From positions 824,163 to 888,162 of the forward strand of contig JANINS010000004.1 in assembly GCA_024508725.1 (NCBI GenBank): a stretch of DNA of 64,000 bases, read 5' to 3'. Of the stretch, positions 1-8,461 are shown one piece after another. Each line of letters starts with the position of its first letter. Positions within the stretch are counted from its first letter, which is position 1. The notes below the pieces were generated by a model. That model saw nothing but the letters and a program-made list of their open reading frames with translations. It was not told the origin of the DNA and searched no databases. The position numbers were made by a program, and so were the translations under genes. This DNA is from Chitinophagaceae bacterium (GTDB lineage Bacteria > Bacteroidota > Bacteroidia > Chitinophagales > Chitinophagaceae).

Positions 1-471
1 AGGATTCATTGATGCAACCTGGTCTCTGAACATGAATCGCAATGCAGTATGACGAAGAATTTTAGGCAAAGCATTTTGCTGGTCTTTATTTACTGATCGA
101 ATGACCCAATGTTTGCCTGCAGTGTCTTTTAGTTTAACGGAGATCGTTTGCTGACTTCCACCAATATCATAAGGCGATAATCCGCCTTTTGATGAGTCAA
201 GATGTAAAACTTTCACATTCACCGGTGCTGTCCACATATCCCGGTTCTTCTTACCAAAAAAGAAATGATGCAGTGATCCACGTTTATAATACTCACCGGG
301 TATGATCTGAACTGAATCACGGTTGGTTGATGTTAACTTTTTTGCTTCTTTTAAACGTTGATCTTCAGAGAAAAATCTTTGCTCCCAGAAGTTGATCACA
401 TTAGGTAAAACGAAGAAGATCAGCAGAAATGCTGCGATCCAGTACAGATATTTTCTTCTTTTTTTCCGCAC
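1..471 (-). CDS. membrane-anchored hypothetical protein, 3' end outside window
   Basis: An open frame on the minus strand runs from a GTG at 471 to the left edge without a stop, so the C-terminus is missing. An in-frame TAA lies five codons upstream and no ATG is near, so GTG is the only good start. The protein begins with basic residues followed by one hydrophobic segment (about residues 9-25), then a polar region holding the phrases YDIGGSQQTISVKLKD and WVIRSVNKDQQNALP. I do not recognise the family with certainty. It resembles periplasmic-facing segments of some large Bacteroidota envelope proteins, but that is a recollection of sequence flavour, not a domain call. It is divergent from recF, with about 75 bp between them. 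Confidence 0.55.
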   Translation of the reverse strand, partial: MRKKRRKYLYWIAAFLLIFFVLPNVINFWEQRFFSEDQRLKEAKKLTSTNRDSVQIIPGEYYKRGSLHHFFFGKKNRDMWTAPVNVKVLHLDSSKGGLSPYDIGGSQQTISVKLKDTAGKHWVIRSVNKDQQNALPKILRHTALRFMFRDQVASMNP

Positions 472-545
472 GGCAACGTCAAATTATTTGAGCTGTGGCG
501 ACAAAAGCATAACATGAATAATACCAAATTGGTTTCTTTGCAGCA

Positions 546-1631
546 ATGCTTTGGTTAGAGTCACTCAAATTGATACAGTTCAGAAATTACCTGCAATCGG
601 TATTTACATTTTCCGAACGCATTATTGGTATCTGTGGTGCCAATGGAACTGGTAAAACCAATTTGCTTGATGCCATCCATTATCTCAGTCTTACGAAAAG
701 CTACTTTTCAAGACCCGATGCACAAAGTGTTAGTCATGGTTTAATGGGATTGAGGATAGAAGGAAATTTGTTGCTGAATAATTCCGCTCAAAAGCTGGTG
801 TGCATATTAAGAGAGAATAATAAAAAAGAGGTTTCCTTAAATGATGAACCTTATAAAAAATTTTCAGAGCACATTGGTAAGTTTCCCTGTGTAATGATCG
901 CTCCTGACGATGTAGAACTGATAACAGGCGGCAGTGAATTAAGACGCAGTTTTATTGATGCCATACTTTGTCAGCTCGATAGGGAATATTTGCAGCAACT
1001 CATTAATTACAATAAGATATTGCAGCAGCGAAACAGTTTTCTGAAACAAGCTGCAGAATCAGGAAAAATGGATGAGGCTTTGCTTGGTATATTGAATGAA
1101 CAGTTAAGTAAAAGCGGCGATCACATCTACAGGAAACGGGAAAGTTTTATGCAGGAGTTTTTGCCAAAGGTGATTGGTCATTACCATCGCATTGCTGCAA
1201 AAACTGATTCATTGGAACTGGTGTATGAATCGCAATTGAAAGATGCTTCTTTTATACAATTACTTCGTTCGGGTGTACAAAAAGACATGATACTGCAGCG
1301 AACCAATGTTGGCATTCATAAAGATGATCTGGATATTACCATGAATGGTATTGCTTTTAAAGCACAGGCTTCACAAGGGCAAAGAAAAAGCCTGTTGTTT
1401 GCTTTGAAACTTGCAGAATGGGATGTACTGAAAGAAAAGAAAGGTTTTGCTCCTCTCCTGCTGCTGGATGATGTTTTTGAAAAGCTGGATCAACAACGTA
1501 TGCATAATTTATTGCATTGGGTTTGTGCTGAAAACGAATCGCAGGTTTTTATTACAGACACTCATAAAGAACGACTTACAGATCAGTTAACGGATATTGG
1601 TGTTAAGTTCCAGATCATAGAACTCTCCTGA
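546..1631 (+). CDS. recF: DNA replication and repair protein RecF
   Basis: RecF is an SMC-like ATPase that works with RecO and RecR to load RecA onto gapped DNA. The 361-aa product has the family length. It shows a Walker A motif GANGTGKT at residues 31-38, the ABC-type signature SQGQRKS at 276-282 and Walker B LLLLDD at 304-309, followed by the D-loop-like FEKLD. The start is the ATG at 546, giving the usual N-terminus in which an aromatic/Leu stretch precedes the FRNY motif. The DciA-like gene follows 13 bp downstream. dnaA and dnaN are not next to it, as is common in this phylum. Confidence 0.97.
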   Translation: MLWLESLKLIQFRNYLQSVFTFSERIIGICGANGTGKTNLLDAIHYLSLTKSYFSRPDAQSVSHGLMGLRIEGNLLLNNSAQKLVCILRENNKKEVSLNDEPYKKFSEHIGKFPCVMIAPDDVELITGGSELRRSFIDAILCQLDREYLQQLINYNKILQQRNSFLKQAAESGKMDEALLGILNEQLSKSGDHIYRKRESFMQEFLPKVIGHYHRIAAKTDSLELVYESQLKDASFIQLLRSGVQKDMILQRTNVGIHKDDLDITMNGIAFKAQASQGQRKSLLFALKLAEWDVLKEKKGFAPLLLLDDVFEKLDQQRMHNLLHWVCAENESQVFITDTHKERLTDQLTDIGVKFQIIELS

Positions 1632-1632
1632 T

Positions 1633-1640
1633 TATATTTG
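1633..1640 (+). promoter_or_regulatory. -7 promoter box TATATTTG before the DciA-like gene
   Basis: TATATTTG matches the Bacteroidota -7 consensus TAnnTTTG. It begins just after the recF stop codon and ends 4 nt before the ATG at 1645. A transcript from it would have almost no 5' leader. No clear -33 element was seen. Confidence 0.45.
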
Positions 1641-1644
1641 CTGT

Positions 1645-1926
1645 ATGGCTCAGTTGCATATTGGTGATGCATTAAAGGCTTTTCTCGATAAAAGCAGGTT
1701 GAAGAATGGTGTTCGTGCTATTCAGATAGAAGAAATATGGGAGAAGGTCATGGGTAAAACGATCGCCAAATACACTGACAAGATTGAGATATTTAATGGT
1801 AAACTATTTATACATTCTTCTGTTGGTCCTTTGAAGAATGAGTTACAATACCAGAAGCCGAAGATCATAGAACGCATCAATGAAATGATGGGTGAAACGG
1901 TGATCACAGAAGTGGTGATCAAATAA
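1645..1926 (+). CDS. DUF721 / DciA-like protein
   Basis: The 93-aa protein matches the DUF721 family, whose bacterial member DciA loads or assists the replicative helicase DnaB in lineages lacking DnaC/DnaI. The typical features are visible: an N-terminal helix (IGDALKAFLDKSRL), the WEKVMGKTIAKYT segment, and a KH-like core with the phrase LFIHSSVGPLKNELQY. It follows recF by 13 bp on the same strand, a linkage often seen in Bacteroidota and consistent with a replication/repair role. It may also have its own promoter at 1633-1640. Family membership is clear; the helicase-loader function is inferred. Confidence 0.85.
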   Translation: MAQLHIGDALKAFLDKSRLKNGVRAIQIEEIWEKVMGKTIAKYTDKIEIFNGKLFIHSSVGPLKNELQYQKPKIIERINEMMGETVITEVVIK

Positions 1927-1944
1927 GCTGAATTAATTGCTGCA

Positions 1945-1990
1945 GTACAAGTGTGCGACGCAACGATGTTCAATCGTGGTTATGCAGCTG
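1945..1990 (+). repeat. dispersed intergenic repeat, copy 1 (GCGACGC core)
   Basis: It begins GTACAAGTGTGCGACGCAAC, then a TTCAATCG stretch, and ends near a GCAGCTGAC tail. It lies between the convergent ends of the DciA-like gene and the ABC permease gene. One of 13 copies in the window. Confidence 0.75.
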
Positions 1991-2000
1991 ACTCCATAAA

Positions 2001-3047
2001 TTATTTCACTCTTACTCTTGGGTCGATGATCCCGTAAAGAATATCTGCCAGCAGGTTTACGATGATGAAGAATGTGGCTGTTATTAAAACACTTCCCATT
2101 ACCACAGGGAAATCAAGTTTCTCCAACGCATCAACCGTTACTTTACCAATCCCTTTCCATCCAAAAATATATTCAACGAAAAAAGCACCGGCTAATAATT
2201 CTGCAAACCAGCCTGTAATAGCGGTGATAACAGGATTGAGTGCATTTCTTACTCCGTGACGAATGACAACAGTTCGTTTATTCAGCCCTTTTGCATAAGC
2301 TGTTCTTATATAATCCTGCTCCAATACATCGAGCATGGCGCTACGAGTAAGTTGTGTAATGATCGCTAAAGGACGAATGCCTAATGTGAGTGCCGGAAGA
2401 ATAAGATTTTGTAACTGAAGCTCTCTTCCGTTAAATGGATCGATGGCAAACAAACTACCCGTCATTGTTAAACCGGTGATGTTACTTAACACGAATCCAA
2501 ATAAATAAGCGATCACGATTCCCATAAAAAAAGATGGTGCAGAAATGCCGAGCACACTTGCAAAAATGGAACTGGTATCCATCCATGTATTTTGCTTTAC
2601 GGCTGCAACAACACCTAAAAAAATACCAACGATCGTTGCAAACAACATGGCAGCCAAAGCAAGGATAACTGTTCCTGGTAAGGCTTCCAGCAAAACTTCA
2701 CTAACATCTTTTTTTGTTTGATACGATCTTCTCAGGTAAGGCAATTTGATTGCAAACTTTTTCTCTGTTCCTATAAAAAAACCTTTGAGTTCTTTTCGTT
2801 GTATATCTTCTTTGCTGTGTATGGCAATGGGAGAAACATCATTCACATAAAGTACAAACTGTTTCCATTTGGGTTGATCAAGTGCCAGTTCTTTGCGAAT
2901 GTTTTTTATGGTAGCACTGTCACCGGTTTGACCGATAACAAGCCTTGCCGGATCACCAAATCCCTGGAACAAAAAGAACACAACGATCACCACACCTACT
3001 AAAACAAGTAAGCCGTATATGAGTTTACGAGTGATGAAACGTAGCAC
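2001..3047 (-). CDS. oligopeptide/dipeptide-type ABC transporter permease (OppB/DppB family)
   Basis: The 348-aa inner-membrane protein has the OppB/DppB layout: an N-terminal transmembrane helix followed by GDPARLVIGQTGD, a periplasmic insert of roughly 90 residues, then five further membrane helices. The EAA loop that contacts the ATPase is visible as YIRTAYAKGLNKRTVVIRHGVRNALNP, broken here only for naming. The C-terminus DPRVRVK is typical. The start is a GTG at 3047; no ATG is close. Neither the partner permease, the ATPases nor the substrate-binding protein is adjacent, so this is an orphan subunit locally. The substrate cannot be told from sequence. Confidence 0.85.
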   Translation of the reverse strand: MLRFITRKLIYGLLVLVGVVIVVFFLFQGFGDPARLVIGQTGDSATIKNIRKELALDQPKWKQFVLYVNDVSPIAIHSKEDIQRKELKGFFIGTEKKFAIKLPYLRRSYQTKKDVSEVLLEALPGTVILALAAMLFATIVGIFLGVVAAVKQNTWMDTSSIFASVLGISAPSFFMGIVIAYLFGFVLSNITGLTMTGSLFAIDPFNGRELQLQNLILPALTLGIRPLAIITQLTRSAMLDVLEQDYIRTAYAKGLNKRTVVIRHGVRNALNPVITAITGWFAELLAGAFFVEYIFGWKGIGKVTVDALEKLDFPVVMGSVLITATFFIIVNLLADILYGIIDPRVRVK

Positions 3048-3086
3048 TTCTTATTTAAGATTTGATGTTTGAGATTTGAAATTATG

Positions 3087-3137
3087 GAATCAGCTTCAGT
3101 AATTCTATTTTGCTTCTCTTGCGTCGCACTCTTGTAC
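3087..3137 (-). repeat. dispersed intergenic repeat, copy 2 (GCGACGC core)
   Basis: On the minus strand it reads GTACAAGAGTGCGACGCAAG and ends in ACTGAAGCTGATTCC. It fills most of the gap between the permease start (3047) and the end of the DoxX gene (3146). Confidence 0.75.
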
Positions 3138-3145
3138 TGCAACAA

Positions 3146-4225
3146 TTACTTCAGCAGTTCCTCTACTTTTTCTGACTGAGCATAACTGAACTTGCCTAAG
3201 ATATTTGCTCCCTGCATTACAAAATAAGTGGGCTTAGCCCGTGCTGCAGTTTTTATTACGGTGTTGTCACATTTCAAAGTAGTAATTCCTTTCACATGAA
3301 CCGGTACACTTGATACGATAAACACCGGAACTTTTTTGCTAAGTACTGCCCAAAGCTGGCGATCGTATTTTGGTGAAGACCATTCCTTCGGATCAGTTTC
3401 GTTAGAAAAGATCATCACATATTTCCCGGTAGAATTTAATAATGCTGCTGTTGTATCTGTACCGGATTCTGTGACAAGATTAAAGTCTGTGATCTTTGCT
3501 TTCAGGTCATTTCCCTTCTTAACAAGTTTTTCTTTCCTGTCTACAAATTCATACGATTCATCTTCAGGTAAATTGTCTTCATTGAACTCATACTTCTTTC
3601 CATCTTTCTGGTAAATGAAAACGTAAGAATATTCATCAGGGATAAAACCTGCTGGTGTTTTCATTTGCTCTAATAAGTTATTGCCCTTTTTGTACGGCAG
3701 ACAATCAACAATTGGAAGATGGTGCAACACATACCATTGCAACCCTGCAACTGCAATAGTTGAGATAACTAAAACACTTGCTGCAGCCTTAGAGGATAGA
3801 ATCGGATGTATTCTTTTATGATTGATCAATAAGAATAAGATCAGAACAAACAGGATCACATCTTTCCAGAAAGATTGCATGGGCTTTAATGGAATGCAGT
3901 CTCCGAAACATCCACAGGCAGCGATCTTGCCAGAAAATGCAGCATAAGCCGTTAAGAAAGTAAAGAAAACGATCAGTAAGAATAATAACCAGGTAACCAG
4001 TTTTGTTCGCCAGCCAATAAGAATGGCTACTCCTGCAACGATCTCAAATACATTCATTACAAGTGCCATGGCAAGAGCATAATCATTCAGGTAGAACATA
4101 TGCCATACCTCGAAGAATTCCTGCATCTTATAGCTCAATCCTAATGGATCATTGGCTTTCACCAACCCTGAGAAAATAAATAAAACACCTACGAATATTC
4201 TTGCAAGAGTGATCAATAGCTTCAT
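3146..4225 (-). CDS. DoxX-family membrane protein with thioredoxin-like tail (BT_3928 type)
   Basis: The 359-aa protein has an N-terminal DoxX-like domain of four membrane helices (about residues 1-130, starting MKLLITLARIFVGVLFIFSG), including the CGCFGDC motif near residue 103. One more membrane helix follows, then an extracytoplasmic region of about 200 residues ending in a thioredoxin-like fold without an obvious CxxC. This arrangement is the 'BT_3928 family' of Bacteroidota, usually encoded beside a DUF1599 gene, as here with 9 bp between them. The exact role is unknown; a link to envelope redox or thiol metabolism is inferred from the DoxX domain only. Confidence 0.85.
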   Translation of the reverse strand: MKLLITLARIFVGVLFIFSGLVKANDPLGLSYKMQEFFEVWHMFYLNDYALAMALVMNVFEIVAGVAILIGWRTKLVTWLLFLLIVFFTFLTAYAAFSGKIAACGCFGDCIPLKPMQSFWKDVILFVLILFLLINHKRIHPILSSKAAASVLVISTIAVAGLQWYVLHHLPIVDCLPYKKGNNLLEQMKTPAGFIPDEYSYVFIYQKDGKKYEFNEDNLPEDESYEFVDRKEKLVKKGNDLKAKITDFNLVTESGTDTTAALLNSTGKYVMIFSNETDPKEWSSPKYDRQLWAVLSKKVPVFIVSSVPVHVKGITTLKCDNTVIKTAARAKPTYFVMQGANILGKFSYAQSEKVEELLK

Positions 4226-4234
4226 ATCAAGTTA

Positions 4235-4783
4235 TCACTGGTTATGTTTTCCTTCTTCGATCAATATCAATGCAAACACAGCATAATTTATGATGTCGTG
4301 CAGGTTGGCATCTATTCCTTCGCTGATGAGTGTTTTGCCATCATTGGCAAGTATCTGTCGAATTCTTAGCAGTTTTACTAAGATCAGATCAGCAAAGCTT
4401 TCCTGGCTCATATCTCTCCAGGCTTCACCATAGTCATGATTCTTCTGCTGCATCAGGTCCTGCACCTGTTTGATGTGTTTATCATATAAAGCAGATACCT
4501 GGTCTACCGCAAGATCTTCAACTGAAGGTTTGTTTAATTCAATCTGTATAAGCCCGATCACTGCATAATTGACAATGCCCAGGAATTCGCTGGAAATACT
4601 ATCTCCGATGAGTTGTATTTTCTTCTCCTGGATGGTTCTGATACGAAGTGCTTTGATGAAGATCTGATCAACCACAGAGATCATTCTCAACACTCTCCAC
4701 GAGGTTCCATAATCCTTGGTTTTTTTCAGGAAAATATCCTTGCATTTGGTTATTGCTGCATCGTATTGTTGAATAGTCGTCAT
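4235..4783 (-). CDS. duplicated DUF1599 (nucleotide-modification-associated domain 1) protein
   Basis: This 182-aa protein consists of two copies of the same roughly 75-residue unit. Unit one (about residues 5-80) has KKTKDYGTSWRVLR, IRTIQE and EFLGIVNYAVIGLIQIEL. Unit two (about 95-175) has QQKNHDYGEAWRDM, IRQILAND and DIINYAVFALILIEE. The DYGxxWR and NYA motifs mark DUF1599, also called Nmad1. I chose the ATG at 4783; the codon before it is TTG. It lies upstream of the BT_3928-type gene and divergent from folP, a conserved Bacteroidota arrangement. The biochemical function is not known. Confidence 0.85.
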   Translation of the reverse strand: MTTIQQYDAAITKCKDIFLKKTKDYGTSWRVLRMISVVDQIFIKALRIRTIQEKKIQLIGDSISSEFLGIVNYAVIGLIQIELNKPSVEDLAVDQVSALYDKHIKQVQDLMQQKNHDYGEAWRDMSQESFADLILVKLLRIRQILANDGKTLISEGIDANLHDIINYAVFALILIEEGKHNQ

Positions 4784-4830
4784 CAAATCAGCCCGATTTA
4801 TTAATTATGCAAGATAATTGAAACAGCTAC

Positions 4831-5658
4831 ATGTTCACATTGAATTGCAAAGGAAGATTATTGGTGGTTGATAAACCGATCGTAATGGGAATTCTGAATA
4901 TTACGCCGGATTCATTTTATAGTGGTAGCAGGATTAATGAAAATGATGTATTGCGTAAGACAGAAAAAATGCTGGCTGATGGAGCTTCCATCATTGATAT
5001 TGGTGGACAAAGTACCAGGCCTGGCAGTGAGCAGATCGGAGCTGATGAAGAATTGAAACGTATTATATCTTCCATTGAAAACCTGGCAAAACATTTTCCT
5101 GCAGCGATCATTTCAGTAGATACGTATCATGCAAAAGTGGCGAAAGAAGCTGTTGCTGCTGGGGCATCAATCATCAACGACATTAGTGGAGGTGATTTAG
5201 ACGATGAGATGCTCAGCACTGTTGCAGAGTTGAAAGTACCTTATATCTGCATGCATATGAAAGGTAATCCTGCCAATATGCAGCAACATGCTGTTTATGA
5301 CGATGTGACCAAAGAAGTGCTTGATCATTTTATACAAAAAAATGATGCCTGCAAAAAAGCAGGCATCAATGATGTGATTATCGATCCGGGGTTTGGCTTT
5401 GCAAAAACGATCAGCCAGAATTTTGCATTGCTAAAAAATCTATCTGTTTTTAAGATGCTGGAAAGGCCGATATTGATTGGCTTGTCCAGGAAATCTACCA
5501 TCTACAAAACACTCAACATTACTCCCGAAGAATCATTGAACGGTTCAACTGTTTTACACACCATTTCGTTGCTGAATGGAGCAAACATTCTTCGTGTGCA
5601 TGATGTAAAAGAAGCTGTTGAAACGATCAGACTTACTGAAGCTTATCAAAAAGCTTAG
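4831..5658 (+). CDS. folP: dihydropteroate synthase
   Basis: FolP joins p-aminobenzoate to 6-hydroxymethyl-dihydropterin diphosphate in folate synthesis. The 275-aa product has both family signatures: GILNITPDSF at residues 20-29 and GGQSTRPG at 58-65. Further on are the SVDTYHAKVAKEAVAAGASIINDISGG region, a DPGFGFAKT loop and LIGLSRKS near the sulfonamide-binding site. It is divergent from the DUF1599 gene across a 47-bp promoter region. Its stop codon overlaps that of the convergent FKBP gene: TAG at 5656-5658 shares bases with the TTA at 5655-5657. Confidence 0.97.
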   Translation: MFTLNCKGRLLVVDKPIVMGILNITPDSFYSGSRINENDVLRKTEKMLADGASIIDIGGQSTRPGSEQIGADEELKRIISSIENLAKHFPAAIISVDTYHAKVAKEAVAAGASIINDISGGDLDDEMLSTVAELKVPYICMHMKGNPANMQQHAVYDDVTKEVLDHFIQKNDACKKAGINDVIIDPGFGFAKTISQNFALLKNLSVFKMLERPILIGLSRKSTIYKTLNITPEESLNGSTVLHTISLLNGANILRVHDVKEAVETIRLTEAYQKA

Positions 5659-6620
5659 TGAGCCTGCGGAGCAGCAACTCCTGGTCTTGCAGCAGGTGCA
5701 GACATAATCTCTCTTGTTTCAATCTCAAATATCAATGCTGAGTTTGGCGGGATTGGTCCACCACCCTGAGCACCATAACCAAGGTGAGCAGGAATGTAAA
5801 TCTTTGCTTTTCCGCCTTTGCCGGTGTACATCAATCCTTCAGAAAATCCTGGCACTACAGCACTACCTCTCGGATCATCTGCGATACGACCACTTCCTAG
5901 TTTGATGTGCAACGCATCAGTATGTTGGAATTTAGGATCGATGTTACTATCGAATACGGTTCCTTCTTTCAGCAACTTACCGGTGTAAAAAACTTGTGCA
6001 ATTGCTCCTGTATCTCCGGCATTGCCTGTGCCTTTCTGTAACACTTCAACGTAAGCACCAGAAGGTGTTTTTATAGCATTGATCTTATTCTTACGAATAT
6101 ATTCATCCATCTCTGCCAATTGCTTTTTGTTTTGCTCAACAGATTCATTCCTCAACCTTGCTTGCTCAGCCTGTTGTTCTTTTTCGTAAGCAGCGGTTGC
6201 TTCTTCAAGCGTTGCATAAGTGTTAGTGATCCTTAATTTCAACGTTAGCGTACCACCACGCTTAAAATTATTATCATAAGTGGCCATTTGTTTCTTAACA
6301 AGGCTATCTGCACTTAAAACAATAATGGCACTATCTCCTACCCTTAAATGTTGAAATACTTCCAGCGGAGTATAAGCGATCATAGAGCCTGTATCGAATT
6401 TTGCATATGCATGCATCTTTCCGTAGGTGCTTGAAATAACAGTGTCTTTTTCCGGAACCGATAATATCTGATCGTATTGCACGAAATCACCCGGTTTCAA
6501 TTGCTTACCACCCTTTCCTTTGATGATCTTATATCTTAATCCGGATTTGGTTTTCTCATAACTTGTATTGCAACTTGCCAACACTACCAATCCCACTAAC
6601 AGAATAAATAAATTTTTCAT
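5655..6620 (-). CDS. FKBP-type peptidyl-prolyl isomerase lipoprotein
   Basis: The 321-aa exported protein begins with a lipoprotein signal (lipobox LASC, Cys17). It has two FKBP-like domains: a degenerate one at about residues 25-135 and a standard one at about 180-305. The second carries VFYTGKLLKEGTVFDSN, VVPGFSEGLMYTGKGGKAKIYIP, LGYGAQ and IPPNSALIFEIE. An acidic/basic coiled helix rich in E, Q and K links them. It should catalyse proline isomerisation or act as a chaperone in the cell envelope. It sits 1 nt downstream of the NrnA-type gene and is probably cotranscribed with it. The degenerate first domain is likely structural. Confidence 0.92.
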   Translation of the reverse strand: MKNLFILLVGLVVLASCNTSYEKTKSGLRYKIIKGKGGKQLKPGDFVQYDQILSVPEKDTVISSTYGKMHAYAKFDTGSMIAYTPLEVFQHLRVGDSAIIVLSADSLVKKQMATYDNNFKRGGTLTLKLRITNTYATLEEATAAYEKEQQAEQARLRNESVEQNKKQLAEMDEYIRKNKINAIKTPSGAYVEVLQKGTGNAGDTGAIAQVFYTGKLLKEGTVFDSNIDPKFQHTDALHIKLGSGRIADDPRGSAVVPGFSEGLMYTGKGGKAKIYIPAHLGYGAQGGGPIPPNSALIFEIETREIMSAPAARPGVAAPQAH

Positions 6621-6621
6621 T

Positions 6622-7629
6622 TTATTGTAGTTGTTCTTTGTACTCTTTTATTACTTGTTTAAACTTTTTGAGTGTATTCTCCAGGCTGTCTGAACTTCTG
6701 CCACCTGCTGCATTAAAATGTCCGCCACCTTCAAAATGTTTCCTGGCAAAAGTATTTACATCGAAATCGCCTTTGCTGCGGAAACTCCATTTACGTTCTT
6801 CATCCCTGTCTATTACCAATGCACCAAAGCGAATACCTTGTATGCTGAGCAGGTAATTTACCAGTCCTTCAGTATCGCCTGTTCTGATGTCGAAACGAAG
6901 TAATTCCTGTTTAGAGATACTCATCAGGCAAGTGTTGTATTCGTAATACACTTCCATTTTATTGAGTAAAGCGTAGCCGATCAAACGAAGTCTGTTCTCC
7001 AAAGAGCTGTCGTAAATAGCTTCATGCACTTTTGAATGTTGTAAACCGATCTCTTTCAAATGAGCAACGATCCTGTGGACAGAAGCAGTAGTTGACGGAA
7101 AGCGAAACGATCCTGTATCTGTCATTAACCCGGTGTAAATACATTCTGCAACATCGGTGTTGATCTTGCTGGAATAACCAGATTCTACGATAAAATCGTA
7201 CACCATTTCACAGGTAGAGCTTTTTGAAGTATCGCTGATACCATATTGAAAGGCAGCAACCTGGGGTTGCTCATGATGGTCGATTAGTACTTTGATGCAA
7301 TTCAAAGTCTGCAACGGAGCTTCCATGTGCTTGGTCCTGTGCAGCACATTAAAATCAAGGCAGAAAAGCACATCGGTTTCATTTAAAATTGCCTGTGCTT
7401 TTTCTTTGGCTGAATCGTATTCTACTACATTTTTACAGCCTGGCATCCAGTTCAGGAAATTCGCCCAGTTGGTTGGTGAGATCACAGTTACCTTATGCCC
7501 CAACTGAACCAGGAAATGGTACAAACCTAACGAAGAACCCATTGCGTCTCCATCAGGCTTCTGATGCATGGTAATTACAATGTTCTTTGGAGATGATAAC
7601 TGAGGATAAAATTCTTGTATCGGCTGCAT
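6622..7629 (-). CDS. DHH-family phosphoesterase, NrnA-type (nanoRNase / pAp phosphatase)
   Basis: Proteins of this family hydrolyse short oligoribonucleotides and 3'-phosphoadenosine-5'-phosphate with two metal ions. The 335-aa product has the H-x-x-PDGDA motif at residues 22-29, a further metal-binding Asp in FCLDFN (90-93), the DHH triad at 117-119 (IDHHEQP) and the DHHA1 substrate loop GGGHFNAAGG at 301-310. Length and domain order fit NrnA. Its stop is followed after 1 nt by the FKBP start, so the two form an operon. The family is certain; whether oligoRNA or pAp is the main substrate cannot be read from sequence. Confidence 0.92.
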   Translation of the reverse strand: MQPIQEFYPQLSSPKNIVITMHQKPDGDAMGSSLGLYHFLVQLGHKVTVISPTNWANFLNWMPGCKNVVEYDSAKEKAQAILNETDVLFCLDFNVLHRTKHMEAPLQTLNCIKVLIDHHEQPQVAAFQYGISDTSKSSTCEMVYDFIVESGYSSKINTDVAECIYTGLMTDTGSFRFPSTTASVHRIVAHLKEIGLQHSKVHEAIYDSSLENRLRLIGYALLNKMEVYYEYNTCLMSISKQELLRFDIRTGDTEGLVNYLLSIQGIRFGALVIDRDEERKWSFRSKGDFDVNTFARKHFEGGGHFNAAGGRSSDSLENTLKKFKQVIKEYKEQLQ

Positions 7630-7704
7630 ATAAAGGTGGCAAAATTGCAGGTTTAAGGGCAGGAAATCAAATTTAGGTATGCATTGATCCTCTATATTAC
7701 TGCA

Positions 7705-7754
7705 GTTGAAGAGTGCGACGCAAGGAACGATGCCATGATAACTAAAGCCGGTAT
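7705..7754 (+). repeat. dispersed intergenic repeat, copy 3 (GCGACGC core)
   Basis: It reads GTTGAAGAGTGCGACGCAAG, then GAACGATGCCATGATAAC, and ends TAAAGCCGGTAT. It lies between the divergent nrnA-type and ndk starts, directly upstream of the ndk promoter box. Confidence 0.75.
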
Positions 7755-7788
7755 CATAAAAATCATTTCAGATTGAAGCTGCAAACCC

Positions 7789-7796
7789 TAATTTTG
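7789..7796 (+). promoter_or_regulatory. -7 promoter box TAATTTTG of ndk
   Basis: TAATTTTG fits TAnnTTTG and ends 17 nt before the ndk ATG, giving a short untranslated leader. It lies about 35 bp downstream of repeat copy 3. Confidence 0.5.
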
Positions 7797-7813
7797 CCGC
7801 CACAAATTGAAAT

Positions 7814-8230
7814 ATGAGCAATAGAACTTTTACCATGGTCAAGCCTGATGCAACTTCTAAAGGTTATACAGGTGCTATTTTAGACCAGATCATTAAAGGT
7901 GGCTTCAGCATTAAAGCCATGAAGTGGACAAAACTTACCAAAGAGCAGGCTGGCGAATTCTATGCTGTGCATAAGGAAAGACCTTTTTATGGTGAGTTGG
8001 TTGAATTTATGAGTAGCGGACCGATCGTGGCTGCGATATTGGAAAAAGAAAATGCGGTTGCTGACTTCAGAAAACTCATCGGTGCTACCAATCCGGCACA
8101 GGCTGAAGAAGGAACGATCCGTAAAAACTTTGCAGCTTCTGTAGGTGAGAATGCGGTTCATGGAAGTGATAGTGATGAGAATGCAGCTATTGAAGGTGAC
8201 TTCTTTTTCTCTAAACTTGAGCGATTCTAA
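7814..8230 (+). CDS. ndk: nucleoside diphosphate kinase
   Basis: Ndk transfers the terminal phosphate of NTPs to NDPs through a phosphohistidine. The 138-aa protein has the normal length for the bacterial enzyme. It shows the N-terminal FTMVKPDA motif with Lys10, and the active-site loop NAVHGSDS with the catalytic histidine at residue 116. It is monocistronic, with a TAATTTTG promoter box upstream and a strong hairpin terminator 25 bp after the stop. Confidence 0.98.
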   Translation: MSNRTFTMVKPDATSKGYTGAILDQIIKGGFSIKAMKWTKLTKEQAGEFYAVHKERPFYGELVEFMSSGPIVAAILEKENAVADFRKLIGATNPAQAEEGTIRKNFAASVGENAVHGSDSDENAAIEGDFFFSKLERF

Positions 8231-8255
8231 GGCATTGCTTATTAATAAGTATTTA

Positions 8256-8278
8256 ATCCTGCCATTCTATGGCGGGAT
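8256..8278 (+). terminator. rho-independent terminator of ndk
   Basis: ATCCTGCCA and TGGCGGGAT pair around a TTCTA loop with one G-T pair, followed by TTTTTTATTT. Confidence 0.8.
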
Positions 8279-8289
8279 TTTTTATTTGA

Positions 8290-8337
8290 TGAGCTTTTGT
8301 GCATTGTTGTGGCATTTGTTGCGTCGCAACCTTGTAC
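8290..8337 (-). repeat. dispersed intergenic repeat, copy 4 (GCGACGC core, longest palindrome)
   Basis: On the minus strand it begins GTACAAGGTTGCGACGCAAC, then AAATGCCACAACAATGC, and ends AAAAGCTCAT. Here the core extends to a perfect 13-nt palindrome, GTTGCG-A-CGCAAC. Confidence 0.75.
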
Positions 8338-8461
8338 AAACAGCTCATATATCGACAGTTTTCGTCAATTAATATCATATTCTCGTAAAATCTAAGATTT
8401 AATTTGCTCTGTTGGCATAATTTTTTCGATATTTAGGCTGTTTTTTAAGGGTTTAGGGTTG

